Notes: a model not told the origin generated them from the letters alone. Positions 36,848 through 46,870 are shown, numbered from the stretch's first letter. The stretch: DNA of 64,000 nucleotides from Deltaproteobacteria bacterium (GCA_016709225.1 JADJEE010000001.1:2480001-2544000); one strand, 5' to 3'. Made by a program: numbers and translations.

Positions 36848-37549
36848 CTACGCCATGCTGCGGCGGATTTCTTCGATGAGCCGTGCGTCGGTGACGAACA
36901 GCTCCTCGACCTCGTCCTGATCGAGCAACCACTCGCTCATCGCACGGCCGATGTCGGGCGCGTCGGCGGTCTCGATGTGGCCGAGCAGGCGCTCGGCCAG
37001 CGAGACCACGTCGGCCTCCTCGACCAGCACCAGCGCGCCCTCGTCGACCAGGCGCCGCACCGCGAGCGCCACCGCTGCGCCCATCGAGCGCGGTTTGTCG
37101 ACCGGCTTCGTCGCGGCCGCACCGTCGCCGAATCCGACCGCACCGCGCTTGCTCGACAGCTCGCGCAGCAGGTCCTCGCAGGTGTGCAGCACGTCGTCGC
37201 GCAGCACCACGCCGGCACCGCCGTGCTCGAGCAGCAGCCGCAACACCGACACCAGCAACGGCGTGACCTCGTGGCCCGGCGCACGCACGATGAGGCTCGC
37301 GTTCACCGTCGCGACGCGGTCCTGCAACAGCAGCAGCGCGGGGTTGCGGGCGCCGCCGCGGCGACGATCCGCAGGCACCAGCGCGGGCACGTCCTCGGCC
37401 GCCAGCACGCGACCGCCCAGGCGCACGTCGATCGCGTCCTCGTCGGGGTGTCGCTCCAACCACGCCGCCTGCAGAGCCGCGCAGTCGCGCTCCAGACGAC
37501 CGAGCTCGGCGGCCGCGCGCGGGCTGTAGATCACGAACTCGACCGGCAT
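36848..37549 (-). CDS. hypothetical protein
   Basis: The 233-residue product is soluble and predicted to be largely alpha-helical. A basic N-terminal half is followed by a Val/Leu/Glu-rich half (AVRRLVDEGALVLVEEADVV) and an acidic tail (DQDEVEELFVTDARLIEEIRR). No family was recognised. M at 37549 (MPVEFVIYSPR) is preferred to the upstream ATG at 37585. It is divergent from the creatininase-family gene, with an 86-bp gap. Confidence 0.65.
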   Translation of the reverse strand: MPVEFVIYSPRAAAELGRLERDCAALQAAWLERHPDEDAIDVRLGGRVLAAEDVPALVPADRRRGGARNPALLLLQDRVATVNASLIVRAPGHEVTPLLVSVLRLLLEHGGAGVVLRDDVLHTCEDLLRELSSKRGAVGFGDGAAATKPVDKPRSMGAAVALAVRRLVDEGALVLVEEADVVSLAERLLGHIETADAPDIGRAMSEWLLDQDEVEELFVTDARLIEEIRRSMA

Positions 37550-37635
37550 GGCTGGGGCGGACCATACGCCAGATCCCGCGGCCATGCGAGCTTGCGGCGG
37601 CGCCGGCCGGCGGGCCCTCGTATGCTCGGGCTCCC

Positions 37636-38637
37636 ATGAACCGCTCGCTGTTCGATCGCCCGCATCGCGAGGCCGCCGCGCTGGTCGCCAGCGGCGCGCC
37701 CGTGGTCCTGTGCGTGGATCCGGTCGAGTACCACGGACCCCATCTGTCGCTGCACAACGACCGTCAGCTCTCGCGCGGGTGCATGGCCGAGCTGGCCCAG
37801 CGCGTGCAAAGCCGGCACGGTCTGCCGCTGCTCTTGGCGGATCACCTCGAGCTCGGCGTCGACCCCTGCGCGGGCCCGGGCTCGCGGCCGTGCGCGTTCT
37901 CCCTCGTGCGCGACGCGGTGCTGGCGAGCGCGCGGGCGCTGCTCTCCCTGGGCGCGACCCGGGTGGTGCTGATGACCTTCCACGGTGCGCCGCTGCACAA
38001 CCTCGCGCTGGAGGCCGGCGTGAGCTTCCTGCGGCGGTCCGGCGTGCGGGCGCTGGCGCCCTTCCACGCCGTGCTACAGGACATGCTGGCGTTCGACAAC
38101 GCGATGCCGTTCGCCGAGGCGCTGCGCTGCATCGACGACGACGACGAGCGCGCCGCGGTCGCCCGCGAGCTGCGCTTCGACTTCCACGCCGGCTTCTTCG
38201 AGACCTCGCTCGCGCTGCACTGGGCGCCCGAGACGGTCGGCGATCACCATCGCGCGCTGCCGCCGTGCCCCCGCTACACCGCCGATGCGAAGCTCACCGC
38301 CGCGGCCGCGGTGGCGCGCCGGCTCGGCCGCGAGGCGCTCGCGCGCGAGCTCGAGTTCGGCGCCGCCGCGACCGGCTGGGGCGCGCTGCGGCCGTTCCCC
38401 GGCTACACCGGCCGGCCTCACCTCGCCCGCGCCAGCGCGGGGGCGGCGTTCGCCGACATCATCGTGGATCGCTTCGCGACCCTGATGGACACCGTCATCT
38501 TCGGCGACGCGACACCACCCAAGCCGGTGCTCGCGTGGACACGGTGGGCCACCGCGCAGGGACGCCTGCTGCCCCACGCACCGCTCGGCTTCGACGACGT
38601 GATCGCGGGACCCACCGCGGCGACGTCGATCGACTGA
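37636..38637 (+). CDS. creatininase-family amidohydrolase
   Basis: The 333-residue protein shows the family's metal-binding pattern: the first part VDPVEYHGPHLSLHND (residues near 28-43, compare EQHGPHLP), then MTFHGAPLHN and an acidic DFHAGFFETSL motif (compare HAGEXET). These residues would form a dinuclear metal site that hydrolyses an amide bond. The family includes creatinine amidohydrolase and enzymes of peptide-cofactor maturation. The substrate is not evident here, since neighbours are unrelated. Confidence 0.85.
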   Translation: MNRSLFDRPHREAAALVASGAPVVLCVDPVEYHGPHLSLHNDRQLSRGCMAELAQRVQSRHGLPLLLADHLELGVDPCAGPGSRPCAFSLVRDAVLASARALLSLGATRVVLMTFHGAPLHNLALEAGVSFLRRSGVRALAPFHAVLQDMLAFDNAMPFAEALRCIDDDDERAAVARELRFDFHAGFFETSLALHWAPETVGDHHRALPPCPRYTADAKLTAAAAVARRLGREALARELEFGAAATGWGALRPFPGYTGRPHLARASAGAAFADIIVDRFATLMDTVIFGDATPPKPVLAWTRWATAQGRLLPHAPLGFDDVIAGPTAATSID

Positions 38638-38648
38638 CGCGCGAGGCA

Positions 38649-39095
38649 TCAGCGCTCGTCGGCGGCGGCGAGCAACGCACGCATCAGATCGCTCGTGGTG
38701 ACGAGGCCCCGCAGCGCGCCGCCGGCATCGACCACGGGCAGGCAGTGGAAGCCGCCCTGCAGCCACCGCGCGCAGGCCTCCCGCAGGGTCGCGTCGGGGC
38801 CGATCGTCACCACGTCCTCCTGCATCGCGGTGCGCACCGACACGCGATCGAGCAGCGGATCGAGGCTCTCGGGCGCGCGCTCGTAGGCGTCGCCGGGCAG
38901 CACCCGCAGCAGATCGGACGGCGCCAGCAGCCCGATGAAGCGCCCCTCGTCGATGACGGGCACGTGGTGACCATGCGCCGCCATCATCGCGTGGCGAACG
39001 ACGCTGAGGTGCTGCGTCGGGTGCACGCACGCCGGATCGCGGGTCATCACCGCGTGCACCGGCTGGTTCAAGAAGTCGCGGACGCGCTCGGCCAT
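38649..39095 (-). CDS. CBS-domain pair protein
   Basis: The 148-residue protein consists of two CBS domains: VHAVMTRDPACVHPTQHLSV with GHHVPVIDEGRFIGLLAPSDLL, then VRTAMQEDVVTIGPDATLRE with FHCLPVVDAGGALRGLVTTSDLM. Tandem CBS domains bind adenine nucleotides and usually sense energy state. No effector domain is attached. The ATG at 39095 was chosen as the start just before the first domain. It is convergent with the creatininase-family gene. Confidence 0.88.
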   Translation of the reverse strand: MAERVRDFLNQPVHAVMTRDPACVHPTQHLSVVRHAMMAAHGHHVPVIDEGRFIGLLAPSDLLRVLPGDAYERAPESLDPLLDRVSVRTAMQEDVVTIGPDATLREACARWLQGGFHCLPVVDAGGALRGLVTTSDLMRALLAAADER

Positions 39096-39190
39096 GGGAC
39101 CATCATGGCGAGCCGATCGCGTCGGAGCGCGCGCAAAGCTGTCGTGGTCCGCTGGCGCCGGCCCCCTGGCTTGAGGCAAGCTGGCGCGCG

Positions 39191-39823
39191 ATGACCGACC
39201 GCGCCGAGCTCGAGGCCGAATCCCGACGTCAACGCGAGGCCGCGGCGCGCCAGCGACCCAGCCGCGACGAGGCCCTGGCCGCGGTGCGCACGCTCATCCG
39301 CTGGGCCGGCGACGACCCCGATCGCGAGGGCCTGCGCGGCACTCCCGATCGCGTGGTGCGATCCTACGACGAGTTCTTCGCTGGCTACGCCGAGAACCCA
39401 CTCGAGATCCTGCAGCGCACCTTCAGCGAGATCAGCGGCTACGACGAGGTGGTGGTGCTCAAGGACATCCCGTTCGAGAGCCACTGCGAGCACCACATGG
39501 TGCCGATCGTCGGCAAGGCCCACGTGGGCTACCTGCCCGATCGCCGCGTGGTCGGCATCAGCAAGCTCGCGCGGGTGGTCGACATCTTCGCGCGGCGGCT
39601 GCAGATCCAAGAGAAGATGACGGCCGAGATCGCGACCACGATCCTGGCGGCGCTGCAGCCCCGCGGCGTCGCCGTCGTGGTCGAGGCCACCCACGAGTGC
39701 ATGACCACCCGCGGCATCCATCGCCCGGGCGTCAGCATGGTCACCTCGCAGATGCTCGGGGTCTTCCGCGACGACGCCAGCACGCGCCGCGAGTTCCTCG
39801 CGCTCATCGGTCGCTCGATGTGA
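39191..39823 (+). CDS. folE: GTP cyclohydrolase I
   Basis: The 210-residue enzyme converts GTP to dihydroneopterin triphosphate, the first step of folate and pterin synthesis. Signatures are the zinc ligands in SHCEHHMVPI and in THECMTTRG, the loop VGYLPDRRVVGISKLARVV and the GLRGTPDRVVRSYDEFF start. An N-terminal charged tail of about 35 residues precedes the domain. Its 3' end overlaps the convergent ITPase gene by 20 bp. Confidence 0.95.
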   Translation: MTDRAELEAESRRQREAAARQRPSRDEALAAVRTLIRWAGDDPDREGLRGTPDRVVRSYDEFFAGYAENPLEILQRTFSEISGYDEVVVLKDIPFESHCEHHMVPIVGKAHVGYLPDRRVVGISKLARVVDIFARRLQIQEKMTAEIATTILAALQPRGVAVVVEATHECMTTRGIHRPGVSMVTSQMLGVFRDDASTRREFLALIGRSM

Positions 39824-40379
39824 TCGCGCGCGCGAGCGCGGGCCACAGCTGCTCGAACGCCACACGGCGGTGCACGAGCACGCCGTCGGTGAGCAGCGGC
39901 AGCGAGCCGTCGGGCTCGAAGATCGCGGCCAGCCCAGGGGCCGCGACTGGCGGCCACCGCAGCACCCCGGGGATCGCCGCGCTGCCCTCGGCGACGACGC
40001 GCTCGGGCGACGCCAGCACCAACGCGCAGTGCAGCGTCGCACGCACGTCGCGGGCACCAGCGGACGCGCCGGTCCGTCGCACGAGCTCGCGACACGCCGA
40101 CGCCCACCCGCCGTGGGCCGCGGCGTAGCCGGCGGTGTCGATCCCCGGCGCGCCACCGAGCATCGCGACCGCGAGGCCGGTGTCGTCGCCGAGCGCGAGG
40201 GTGGCGTGGCGACGCGCCATCGCGCAGGCCTTGATGGCCGCGTTGTCGCGGTAGCTGCGGCCGGTCTCCGCCGGCGTGTCGTCGACCGGCGTGTCATCGA
40301 TGGCGACGCCGTGCGCGGCCAGCAGCGCCGTGAGCTCGGTGCGCTTGCCGGGGTTGTGCGTCGCGATCGACAGCCGCAT
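39804..40379 (-). CDS. non-canonical purine NTP pyrophosphatase (RdgB/HAM1 family)
   Basis: The 191-residue protein starts with the family motif ATHNPGKRTEL and has SYRDNAAIKA and LGDDTGLAVAMLGGAPGIDTAGYA. These form the nucleotide and Mg2+ site. By family, it hydrolyses (d)ITP and XTP to monophosphates so that deaminated purines do not enter DNA. The usual late His/Arg motif is not clear, so the activity is likely but not certain. The 3' ends of this gene and folE overlap tail to tail. Confidence 0.87.
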   Translation of the reverse strand: MRLSIATHNPGKRTELTALLAAHGVAIDDTPVDDTPAETGRSYRDNAAIKACAMARRHATLALGDDTGLAVAMLGGAPGIDTAGYAAAHGGWASACRELVRRTGASAGARDVRATLHCALVLASPERVVAEGSAAIPGVLRWPPVAAPGLAAIFEPDGSLPLLTDGVLVHRRVAFEQLWPALARAITSSDR

Positions 40380-40493
40380 CGCACGAGGCTAGCAACCGCC
40401 CTACCCGGTGCGCACGCGCGTTGCGAACGCGACGGTTCCGTGACCGTCCGGGCCGATGGACGACCGCCGCGGCGACCTGGTAGCGTCGCGGCC

Positions 40494-42926
40494 GTGACGC
40501 TGCATCGACCGACACACACGATTCGCGCCGCAGTGCTGGGCGCCGGCACCATGGGCGCCCAGATCGCGGCCCACCTCGCCAACGCCGGAGCCCGCGTGTG
40601 GCTGCTCGACATCGTGCCGCCCGGCACCACCGCCGACGCGCCCAAGGCCGCCCGCAGCGCGATCGCAGCCGGCGCACTCAAGGCGATGCTCAAGGGCCGC
40701 CCCGCGCCGTTCATGGATCCCGCCTTCGCCGATCGCATCCGCGTCGGCAACCTCGAGGATCACCTCGAGCTCGCGGTCGCCGACGCCGACCTGGTGATCG
40801 AGGCGGTGATCGAGCGCCTCGACATCAAGCAGCCGCTGTTCGCCCGCATCGCCGCGGCTGCGCCGGCCCACGCGGTGCTGGCCACCAACACCTCGGGCCT
40901 GCCGATCCACAGCATCGCCGAGGCGCTGCCCGCAGACGCGCGCCGCCGGCTGGTCGGCATGCACTTCTTCAACCCGCCGCGCTACATGCACCTGCTCGAG
41001 GTCGTGCCCGGCCCCGACACCGCGCCCGAGGTCGTCGACGAGATCTCGTGGTTCTCGGAGACCGTGCTGGGCAAGGGCGTGGTGCCGTGCCGCGACACGC
41101 CGAACTTCATCGCCAACCGCATCGGCGTCGCCGCGACGATCCTCACCTTCGGCGCCACCTTCGACGGCGGCTACACCGTCGAGGAGGTCGACCTGCTCAA
41201 TGGCCCGCTGCTCGGCCGCCCGCGCACGGGCTCGTTCCGCCTCGGCGATCTCGTCGGCCTCGATGTCAGCGCGCTGGTGACCGAGAACCTGCGCCGCGTC
41301 ACGTCGAGCGATCCTTCGGCACCGAACTACGACGAGCTGCACGACCGCATGGGTGCGCACGACATCGTGCAGAAGATGCTCGCGGCGGGCATGAAGGGCG
41401 ACAAGACCGGTCAGGGCTTCTACAAGAAGGTCAAGGGCGACAAGGGCTCGGAGGTGCAGTCGATCGACTTCGCCACGCTCAGCTATCGCGCGCGCATCGA
41501 GCCGTCGTTCCCCGAGCTCGCCGAGGTCGCGAAGATCCCCGATCTCGGCAAGCGCGTGGCCGCGGCGATGCGGGCCGACGGCCGCGCGGGCGAGTTCCTG
41601 CGCAAGGTCTACCTGCCGCTCTTCAACTACGCCGCCAACCGGCTGGGCAGCATCTGCGACGCGCCCAAGCCGATCGACGACGCGATGTGCTGGGGCTACG
41701 GCTGGAGCGCGGGCCCGTTCGCGCTGTGGGACATGATCGGCGTCGCGTGGTCGGTCGAGCAGATGAAGACCATGGGCCTGGCACCGAGCCCGGCCGTGCT
41801 CGCGCTGCTCGCGAAGGGCGGCCCCGAGGCCCGCTGGTACGGCGGCACGGCCGACGCGCCGACCCAGTTCGTGCCCGAGCGCGGCGCCCACGTGCCGGTG
41901 CCGCAGCCGGCCGGCGTGATCGTGCTGGCGTCGAAGAAGCAGGGCCCCGCCGAGATCCACACCACCAAGACCGCCGCGCTGCTCGACCTCGGCGATGGCA
42001 TCGCCTGCATCGAGTTCCGCTCCAAGATGAACACCCTCGACGAGGGCGTGGTCGCGATGCTGCGCGACGCCATCGGGCTGCTCGAGCGCAAGGGTGGCTT
42101 CCGCGGCGTGGTGGTCGGTAGCCAGGCGGAGAACTTCTCCGCCGGCGCGGACGCGCGGCAGATCCTCGCGCTCGCGACCGCCGGCAAGTGGGACGATCTC
42201 GGCGAGGCGGTGCGCGCGTTCCAGGACACACTCATGGGCCTGCGCCACGGCGCGCTGCCGGTGGTCGCGGCGCCCTACGGCATGACCCTGGGCGGCGGTG
42301 CCGAGACCACGCTGTCGTCGGCGGCGGTGGTGGCCCACGCGGAGCTCTACATGGGCCTGGTCGAGGCCGGCATCGGCGTGGTGCCGGCCGGCGGCGGCCT
42401 CAAGGAAATTGCGCGGCGCGCCTCGGCGTGGGCCAGCGCGGTCGACGACGGCGATCCATACCCGTTCGTGCGGCGCGGCTTCGAGGCCGCGGCTGGCGGC
42501 AAGGTCAGCACGTCGGCCGCCGATGCGCGCAAGCTCGGCTTCCTCGCGGCCAGCGATCGCGTCGTGTTCCATCGCATGCACGTCATCGCGCAGGCCAAGC
42601 AGCAGGCCATCGCGCTCGCGGAGGCCGGCTGGGTGCCGCCCGATCGCGACGAGCCCATCACGGTGGTCGGCTCCGGCCGCGGCGCCAGCTTCATGATGGG
42701 CGCCGCGATGTTCCACTGGGGCGGCTACGCCTCGGCCCACGACAAGCTCGTCGCCGAGAAGATCGGTCACGTGCTCTCGGGCGGCATGCGAGCGCCCGGC
42801 ACCAAGCTGGTCGCGCAGGACCTGCTCGACCTCGAGCGCGAGGCCTTCGTCAGCCTGTGCGGCGAAGAGAAGACCCGCGCCCGCATCGAGCACACGCTCA
42901 AGACCGGCAAGCCGCTGCGCAACTAG
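40494..42926 (+). CDS. 3-hydroxyacyl-CoA dehydrogenase/enoyl-CoA hydratase, FadN type
   Basis: The 810-residue bifunctional enzyme begins with an NAD-binding fold (AAVLGAGTMGAQIAAHLANAG) and dehydrogenase domain (residues to about 300, HFFNPPRYMHLLEVV). Helical dehydrogenase segments follow, then a crotonase-type domain (EFRSKMNTLDEGVVAML, AENFSAGADARQIL, GMTLGGGAE). The order dehydrogenase then hydratase, and the length, match Bacillus FadN and not enteric FadB. It would catalyse two consecutive steps of fatty-acid beta-oxidation. The GTG start at 40494 is supported by the start of the Rossmann fold. A thiolase gene follows 77 bp downstream. Confidence 0.92.
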   Translation: MTLHRPTHTIRAAVLGAGTMGAQIAAHLANAGARVWLLDIVPPGTTADAPKAARSAIAAGALKAMLKGRPAPFMDPAFADRIRVGNLEDHLELAVADADLVIEAVIERLDIKQPLFARIAAAAPAHAVLATNTSGLPIHSIAEALPADARRRLVGMHFFNPPRYMHLLEVVPGPDTAPEVVDEISWFSETVLGKGVVPCRDTPNFIANRIGVAATILTFGATFDGGYTVEEVDLLNGPLLGRPRTGSFRLGDLVGLDVSALVTENLRRVTSSDPSAPNYDELHDRMGAHDIVQKMLAAGMKGDKTGQGFYKKVKGDKGSEVQSIDFATLSYRARIEPSFPELAEVAKIPDLGKRVAAAMRADGRAGEFLRKVYLPLFNYAANRLGSICDAPKPIDDAMCWGYGWSAGPFALWDMIGVAWSVEQMKTMGLAPSPAVLALLAKGGPEARWYGGTADAPTQFVPERGAHVPVPQPAGVIVLASKKQGPAEIHTTKTAALLDLGDGIACIEFRSKMNTLDEGVVAMLRDAIGLLERKGGFRGVVVGSQAENFSAGADARQILALATAGKWDDLGEAVRAFQDTLMGLRHGALPVVAAPYGMTLGGGAETTLSSAAVVAHAELYMGLVEAGIGVVPAGGGLKEIARRASAWASAVDDGDPYPFVRRGFEAAAGGKVSTSAADARKLGFLAASDRVVFHRMHVIAQAKQQAIALAEAGWVPPDRDEPITVVGSGRGASFMMGAAMFHWGGYASAHDKLVAEKIGHVLSGGMRAPGTKLVAQDLLDLEREAFVSLCGEEKTRARIEHTLKTGKPLRN

Positions 42927-43003
42927 TCCGGCCCGTCGCGTGCGGCCCACGTCGCGGCCGCCGCTCCACCCGCAATCGCCAAGCTTCCACGAGAGAGACC
43001 ACC

Positions 43004-44155
43004 ATGACCGAGCTCCAACACGCCGTGATCGTCACCGCCCGCCGCAGCGCGGTCGGTCGAGCCCTCAAGGGCAGCCTCGCGCTCACCCGCCCCGACGACT
43101 TCGCCGCCGAGGTCATCCGCGGCACCCTGGCCGACGTGCCGTCGCTGCCGCTCGAGCAGATCGACGACGTCGTGCTCGGCTGCGCGATGCCCGAGGGCGA
43201 ACAGGGCTTGAACGTCGCGCGCCCCATCGCGCTGCATGCCGGCCTGCCCGACGTGGTGTCGGCGATGACCGTCAACCGCTTCTGCGCCTCGGGCCTGCAG
43301 GCGCTGGCGATCGTCGCCGAGCGCATCATGACCGGTCAGATCGCCTGCGGCATCGCCGGTGGCGTCGAGTCGATGAGCATGGTGCCGATGGGCGGCAACA
43401 AGGCCGTGCTCAACCCGACCATCGTGCGCGAGCGCCCCGAGGTCTACATCTCGATGGGTCTCACCGCCGAGAACGTCGCGCAGCGCTTCGAGGTCTCGCG
43501 CGCCGACCAGGACGCGTTCGCGCTGCGCTCGCACCAGCGCGCGATCGCAGCGCAGCAAGCCGGGCACTTCACCGACGAGATCGTGCCGGTGACGACCGCC
43601 AGCGGCGCGCGCTTCGAGGTCGACGAGTGCCCCCGCGCCGACACCGACCTCGCGGCCCTGTCGGCGCTCAAGCCCGCATTCCACGTCAAGGGCAGCGTCA
43701 CCGCCGGCAACAGCTCGCCGATGAACGACGGCGCCGCGGCGATGGTCGTGACCAGCGAGGCCTTCGCGCGCGAGCACGGCCTGGTGCCGCGGGCGCGCTT
43801 CGTGGGCTTCGCGACCGCCGGTGTCGCCCCCGAGATCATGGGCATCGGCCCCATCGCCGCGGTGCCCAAGCTGCTCGCGCGCACCGGCATCGCGCTCGGC
43901 GACATCGACGTCATCGAGCTCAACGAGGCCTTCGCATCGCAGTCGCTCGCGGTGATCCGCAAGCTCGGCCTCGACGAGGCGAAGGTCAACCCCAACGGCG
44001 GCGCGATCGCGCTCGGTCATCCGCTCGGCTGCACCGGCGCGAAGCTGGTCGCCTCCGCGCTCTCGACCCTGCGTCGCACCGGCGGCCGCTATGCCCTCAT
44101 CACGATGTGCATCGGCGGTGGTATGGGTGCAGCGGGGTTGATCGAGCGGCTGTGA
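43004..44155 (+). CDS. fadA: acetyl-CoA acyltransferase (thiolase), FadA type
   Basis: The 383-residue enzyme performs the last beta-oxidation step, releasing acetyl-CoA. The acyl-binding Cys is in VNRFCASGLQAL (near residue 90), the His in NPNGGAIALGHPLGCTGA, and the second Cys in MCIGGGMG. It lies directly after the FadN-type gene, so the pair forms a beta-oxidation module. An AGAGAG ribosome-site-like run precedes the ATG. Confidence 0.94.
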   Translation: MTELQHAVIVTARRSAVGRALKGSLALTRPDDFAAEVIRGTLADVPSLPLEQIDDVVLGCAMPEGEQGLNVARPIALHAGLPDVVSAMTVNRFCASGLQALAIVAERIMTGQIACGIAGGVESMSMVPMGGNKAVLNPTIVRERPEVYISMGLTAENVAQRFEVSRADQDAFALRSHQRAIAAQQAGHFTDEIVPVTTASGARFEVDECPRADTDLAALSALKPAFHVKGSVTAGNSSPMNDGAAAMVVTSEAFAREHGLVPRARFVGFATAGVAPEIMGIGPIAAVPKLLARTGIALGDIDVIELNEAFASQSLAVIRKLGLDEAKVNPNGGAIALGHPLGCTGAKLVASALSTLRRTGGRYALITMCIGGGMGAAGLIERL

Positions 44156-44323
44156 GGCGATCGCCGCCACGGGCGGCGCACACGAATTACCGGCGGAAAT
44201 CCGCGCGGTCTCGGTCATCTTAGAAAGGTGGGGCCTCGCGGCCGCACACGCCCTCGCGCGCCCGCTGGTCGGGCTCGCCGGGGTGGGAGCACGTGGCAAT
44301 CCCATGGCCACGCGTCGAACTCG

Positions 44324-45526
44324 ATGACGAGCACGCACGCACAGACCCGCGTCGATACCCTGCCCGCCTGCGGCCTCGGGCTCGCGGGCATCCCGTTGCC
44401 GGTCGAACGCGATCGCTCGTTGCCGTTGCCATCGTCGCCCCCGCCCGCGCCGCCGGCCTTCGACGAACCGGAGGTCGGCTCCCGCGTGGGGCGCTACGTG
44501 CTCGAGCAGCGCATCGGCGAAGGCGGCATGGGCGTGGTGTGGCGGGCGTACGACGTCGAGATCGGACGCCGCGTCGCGCTCAAGTTCGTGCGCACGACCC
44601 CGACCGGCGTCGACGCCAAGCTGTGGTCGCGCCTGCGTCGCGAGGCCCAGGCGCTGGCGAAGATCCGCCACGATGGCGTGGTGTCGTTGTTCGACATGGG
44701 ACACGACGGGCACGGTGCCTACCTCGCGCTCGAGTACGTGCCCGGCATGCACCTGCGTCGCTGGCTGCGTCAGGGCACGCGCAGCCCCCGACAGATCCTC
44801 CGCGTCATCGCGCAGGCCGCCCGCGGCCTCGCAGCGGTGCACCGCGCGGGCTTGGTGCACCGCGACGTCAAGCCCACCAACCTGCTGGTCGCCCGCGACG
44901 GCCGCGTGGTGTGGGTCGACTTCGGGCTCGCGCTCGGCGTCGCCGATCTGTCGCGCTCGCGCACCGACAGCATCGACGACGCGCCGCTGCGCACGCGACT
45001 GACCCGTGCAAACATGATTGTCGGCATTATCTATTATATGTCGCCCGAGCAGCTGCTCGGCCGCGACTTGGATGGACGCTGCGATCAGTTCGCGCTGTGC
45101 GTCACCGCCTTCGAGGCGTTGTTCGGCGCGCGGCCATTCCCGCAGGAATCCGCCTACGACCTGGCGATCGCCTACGACGCCGGGACCTGCGCGGTGCTGC
45201 CCTCGCGGCCTCGTTTGCCCAGGGGCGCGGCGCGGGCACTGCTGCGTGGGCTGTCGCTCGACCCCGCGCAGCGCTTCGGCTCGATGGATGCGCTCGCCGA
45301 CGCGATCGATCCCGGTGACGCCGTCGACGCCGAGCTGCGCGCCGACGCGGGCACGCGCGCCGACGTGTCGCGCAGCGGCCGGCACGGTGCGATCCCCCGC
45401 CGCCTCACGCCCGCGTGGTGGCGGGCGGCCGCGATCGGGGCCACCGTCGCGCTCGCGGGCGCGGCGGGTGCGGGGTGGCTGCGCGGCAGGCTCGCGGCCC
45501 CCCACGGCGCCGCCGCCGAGCCTTGA
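44324..45526 (+). CDS. eukaryotic-type Ser/Thr protein kinase
   Basis: The 400-residue kinase has a 55-residue Pro-rich N-terminal region, then a full kinase domain: glycine loop GEGGMG (65-70), Lys K87, catalytic loop HRDVKPTN (179-186, D181), DFG (199-201), and MSPEQ in place of APE (239-243). A single membrane segment near the C-terminus (AAIGATVALAGAAGAGWL) leaves almost no external domain. Such kinases are abundant in myxobacteria and link to development and stress signalling. Downstream are a membrane protein and an ECF sigma factor. Confidence 0.92.
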   Translation: MTSTHAQTRVDTLPACGLGLAGIPLPVERDRSLPLPSSPPPAPPAFDEPEVGSRVGRYVLEQRIGEGGMGVVWRAYDVEIGRRVALKFVRTTPTGVDAKLWSRLRREAQALAKIRHDGVVSLFDMGHDGHGAYLALEYVPGMHLRRWLRQGTRSPRQILRVIAQAARGLAAVHRAGLVHRDVKPTNLLVARDGRVVWVDFGLALGVADLSRSRTDSIDDAPLRTRLTRANMIVGIIYYMSPEQLLGRDLDGRCDQFALCVTAFEALFGARPFPQESAYDLAIAYDAGTCAVLPSRPRLPRGAARALLRGLSLDPAQRFGSMDALADAIDPGDAVDAELRADAGTRADVSRSGRHGAIPRRLTPAWWRAAAIGATVALAGAAGAGWLRGRLAAPHGAAAEP

Positions 45527-45698
45527 CGCCGCAGGCTGCGGGGGCTGCGGGGGCCGTCGGCTCAGGTCGGCGTGCCCAAGCCCACCGCGACGGCCCGATC
45601 GTGGCCGACACCCACGCACGACGGCGCACCTGCAAACGCGGCATCACGGATCCGCGGGGCCCGGTCCATGGCACGGTTGTCACCCCCGGACACCTCCC

Positions 45699-46508
45699 TT
45701 GGACCTGCCCGAGCTCCAGCCCGAAGAACGCGCGATGCTGCAGCGCTTTCGCGTCGCCAGCAGCCCCGACGGGGCCACGCAGGCGCGCGTACTCGCGGCG
45801 GTGCACCTGCGCATCGCCCCGGCGCCGCCGGCCGCCGACGACGGGCGCGTGCTGCAGTCGATGCGGCCCGCCGGCCTGTCGCAGGTGCTGCCGTGGCTGC
45901 GCGCGGGCGGCCTCGCGGTCGCCATCGCGGCGGCGACATTGCTCGTCATCGGCGGCACCACACGGGTCGTGATGGCCGTGCGCAGCGAAGCGCCCGCGAC
46001 CACACAGGCGATGGATCGCGCGGAGCCGTCGGAGCCGCTGCCCCTTCGTAGCCCGGCCGTCGACCCCACGCCGTCGCTCGGCGTCGCGCCGCCGCCGGTG
46101 GCCGCCGAGCTCGCGGCGCCACCGGAGGAGTCCGCCGTGGTGGCGGACGTCGACGCGCGCGTCCCCGATGCCGCGCGCCCGCGTCCGCGCACGAACCGTG
46201 GCACCCAAGGGCCGCGGGAGGCCGTCGCGAGCCCGATCGATGCCGCCGCCGAGATCGCGTTGGTGCAGGCGGCCAAGCGCGAGCACGACGCGGCGCAACG
46301 ACTCGCGCTGCTCGAGCGCCATCACCGAGAGTTCGCCCGCGGCGTGCTCACGCAGGAGGTGGCGATCCTCGAGATCCAGACCCTGTGCGCGCTGGGTCGA
46401 CGCGAGCAGGCGAGCGCACACGCCGAGGGGTTCCTGCGTCGCTGGCCGGGCTCGGCCTACGGCGCCGCCGCATCGCGCGGCTGCGATGCCAAGGCAGGTC
46501 GCGAGTGA
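45699..46508 (+). CDS. single-pass membrane protein next to kinase and sigma genes
   Basis: The 269-residue product begins with TTG at 45699 or ATG at 45735. A short cytoplasmic part (about 65 residues) is followed by one membrane segment (AGGLAVAIAAATLLVIGG), a Pro/Ala-rich stretch and a C-terminal helical repeat region (LVQAAKREHDAAQRLALLER, FARGVLTQEVAILEIQTLCALG). The layout, a small N-terminal domain, one membrane pass and C-terminal TPR-like helices, resembles that of the FecR-like protein at 10729-11889, but no FecR domain is seen. It could be an anti-sigma factor for the nearby ECF sigma factor (inference from position). Confidence 0.65.
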   Translation: MDLPELQPEERAMLQRFRVASSPDGATQARVLAAVHLRIAPAPPAADDGRVLQSMRPAGLSQVLPWLRAGGLAVAIAAATLLVIGGTTRVVMAVRSEAPATTQAMDRAEPSEPLPLRSPAVDPTPSLGVAPPPVAAELAAPPEESAVVADVDARVPDAARPRPRTNRGTQGPREAVASPIDAAAEIALVQAAKREHDAAQRLALLERHHREFARGVLTQEVAILEIQTLCALGRREQASAHAEGFLRRWPGSAYGAAASRGCDAKAGRE

Positions 46509-46870
46509 TGGGGGTGATGCCTGCCTGTGCAGCGGTTGAGTACCATGCGTCGCGTGATCGGAGGCCGCCATGCACGCAGCGGAGCGGTTCGTCGTGGCCG
46601 GCGACGTCGGCCCATGACCGACGGTGCGTCAGAACCCGGCCACGGAGTGCGGCCGGGTGGATCGAAGTGTTGGGTTGCGTGGGTTCGGGGTAAGTCGTCG
46701 CAGCGGGCCGTACGCCCGCACCGGAGGTGGCGGCCGTGGCCGCCACCGCCCGGGTTGGATCGGGGTGTGAAGTGGAACGTCGTCGATCGCGAACAGGGCG
46801 CAGCGCAGCGGACACCACGTCGTGGCCGTCCGTGCCCGCGCTCGTGTGCCTCCCGGGGGGCCGGGACGCC
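46509..46870. other. 362 bp with no confident gene before the sigma-factor gene
   Basis: Several short frames overlap here but none has a start, ribosome site and coherent protein. The stretch has less even base use than the flanking genes and includes CGGAGGTGGCGGCC... type inverted GC-rich pairs near 46720. It may hold the promoter of the sigma-factor gene at 46871. Confidence 0.35.
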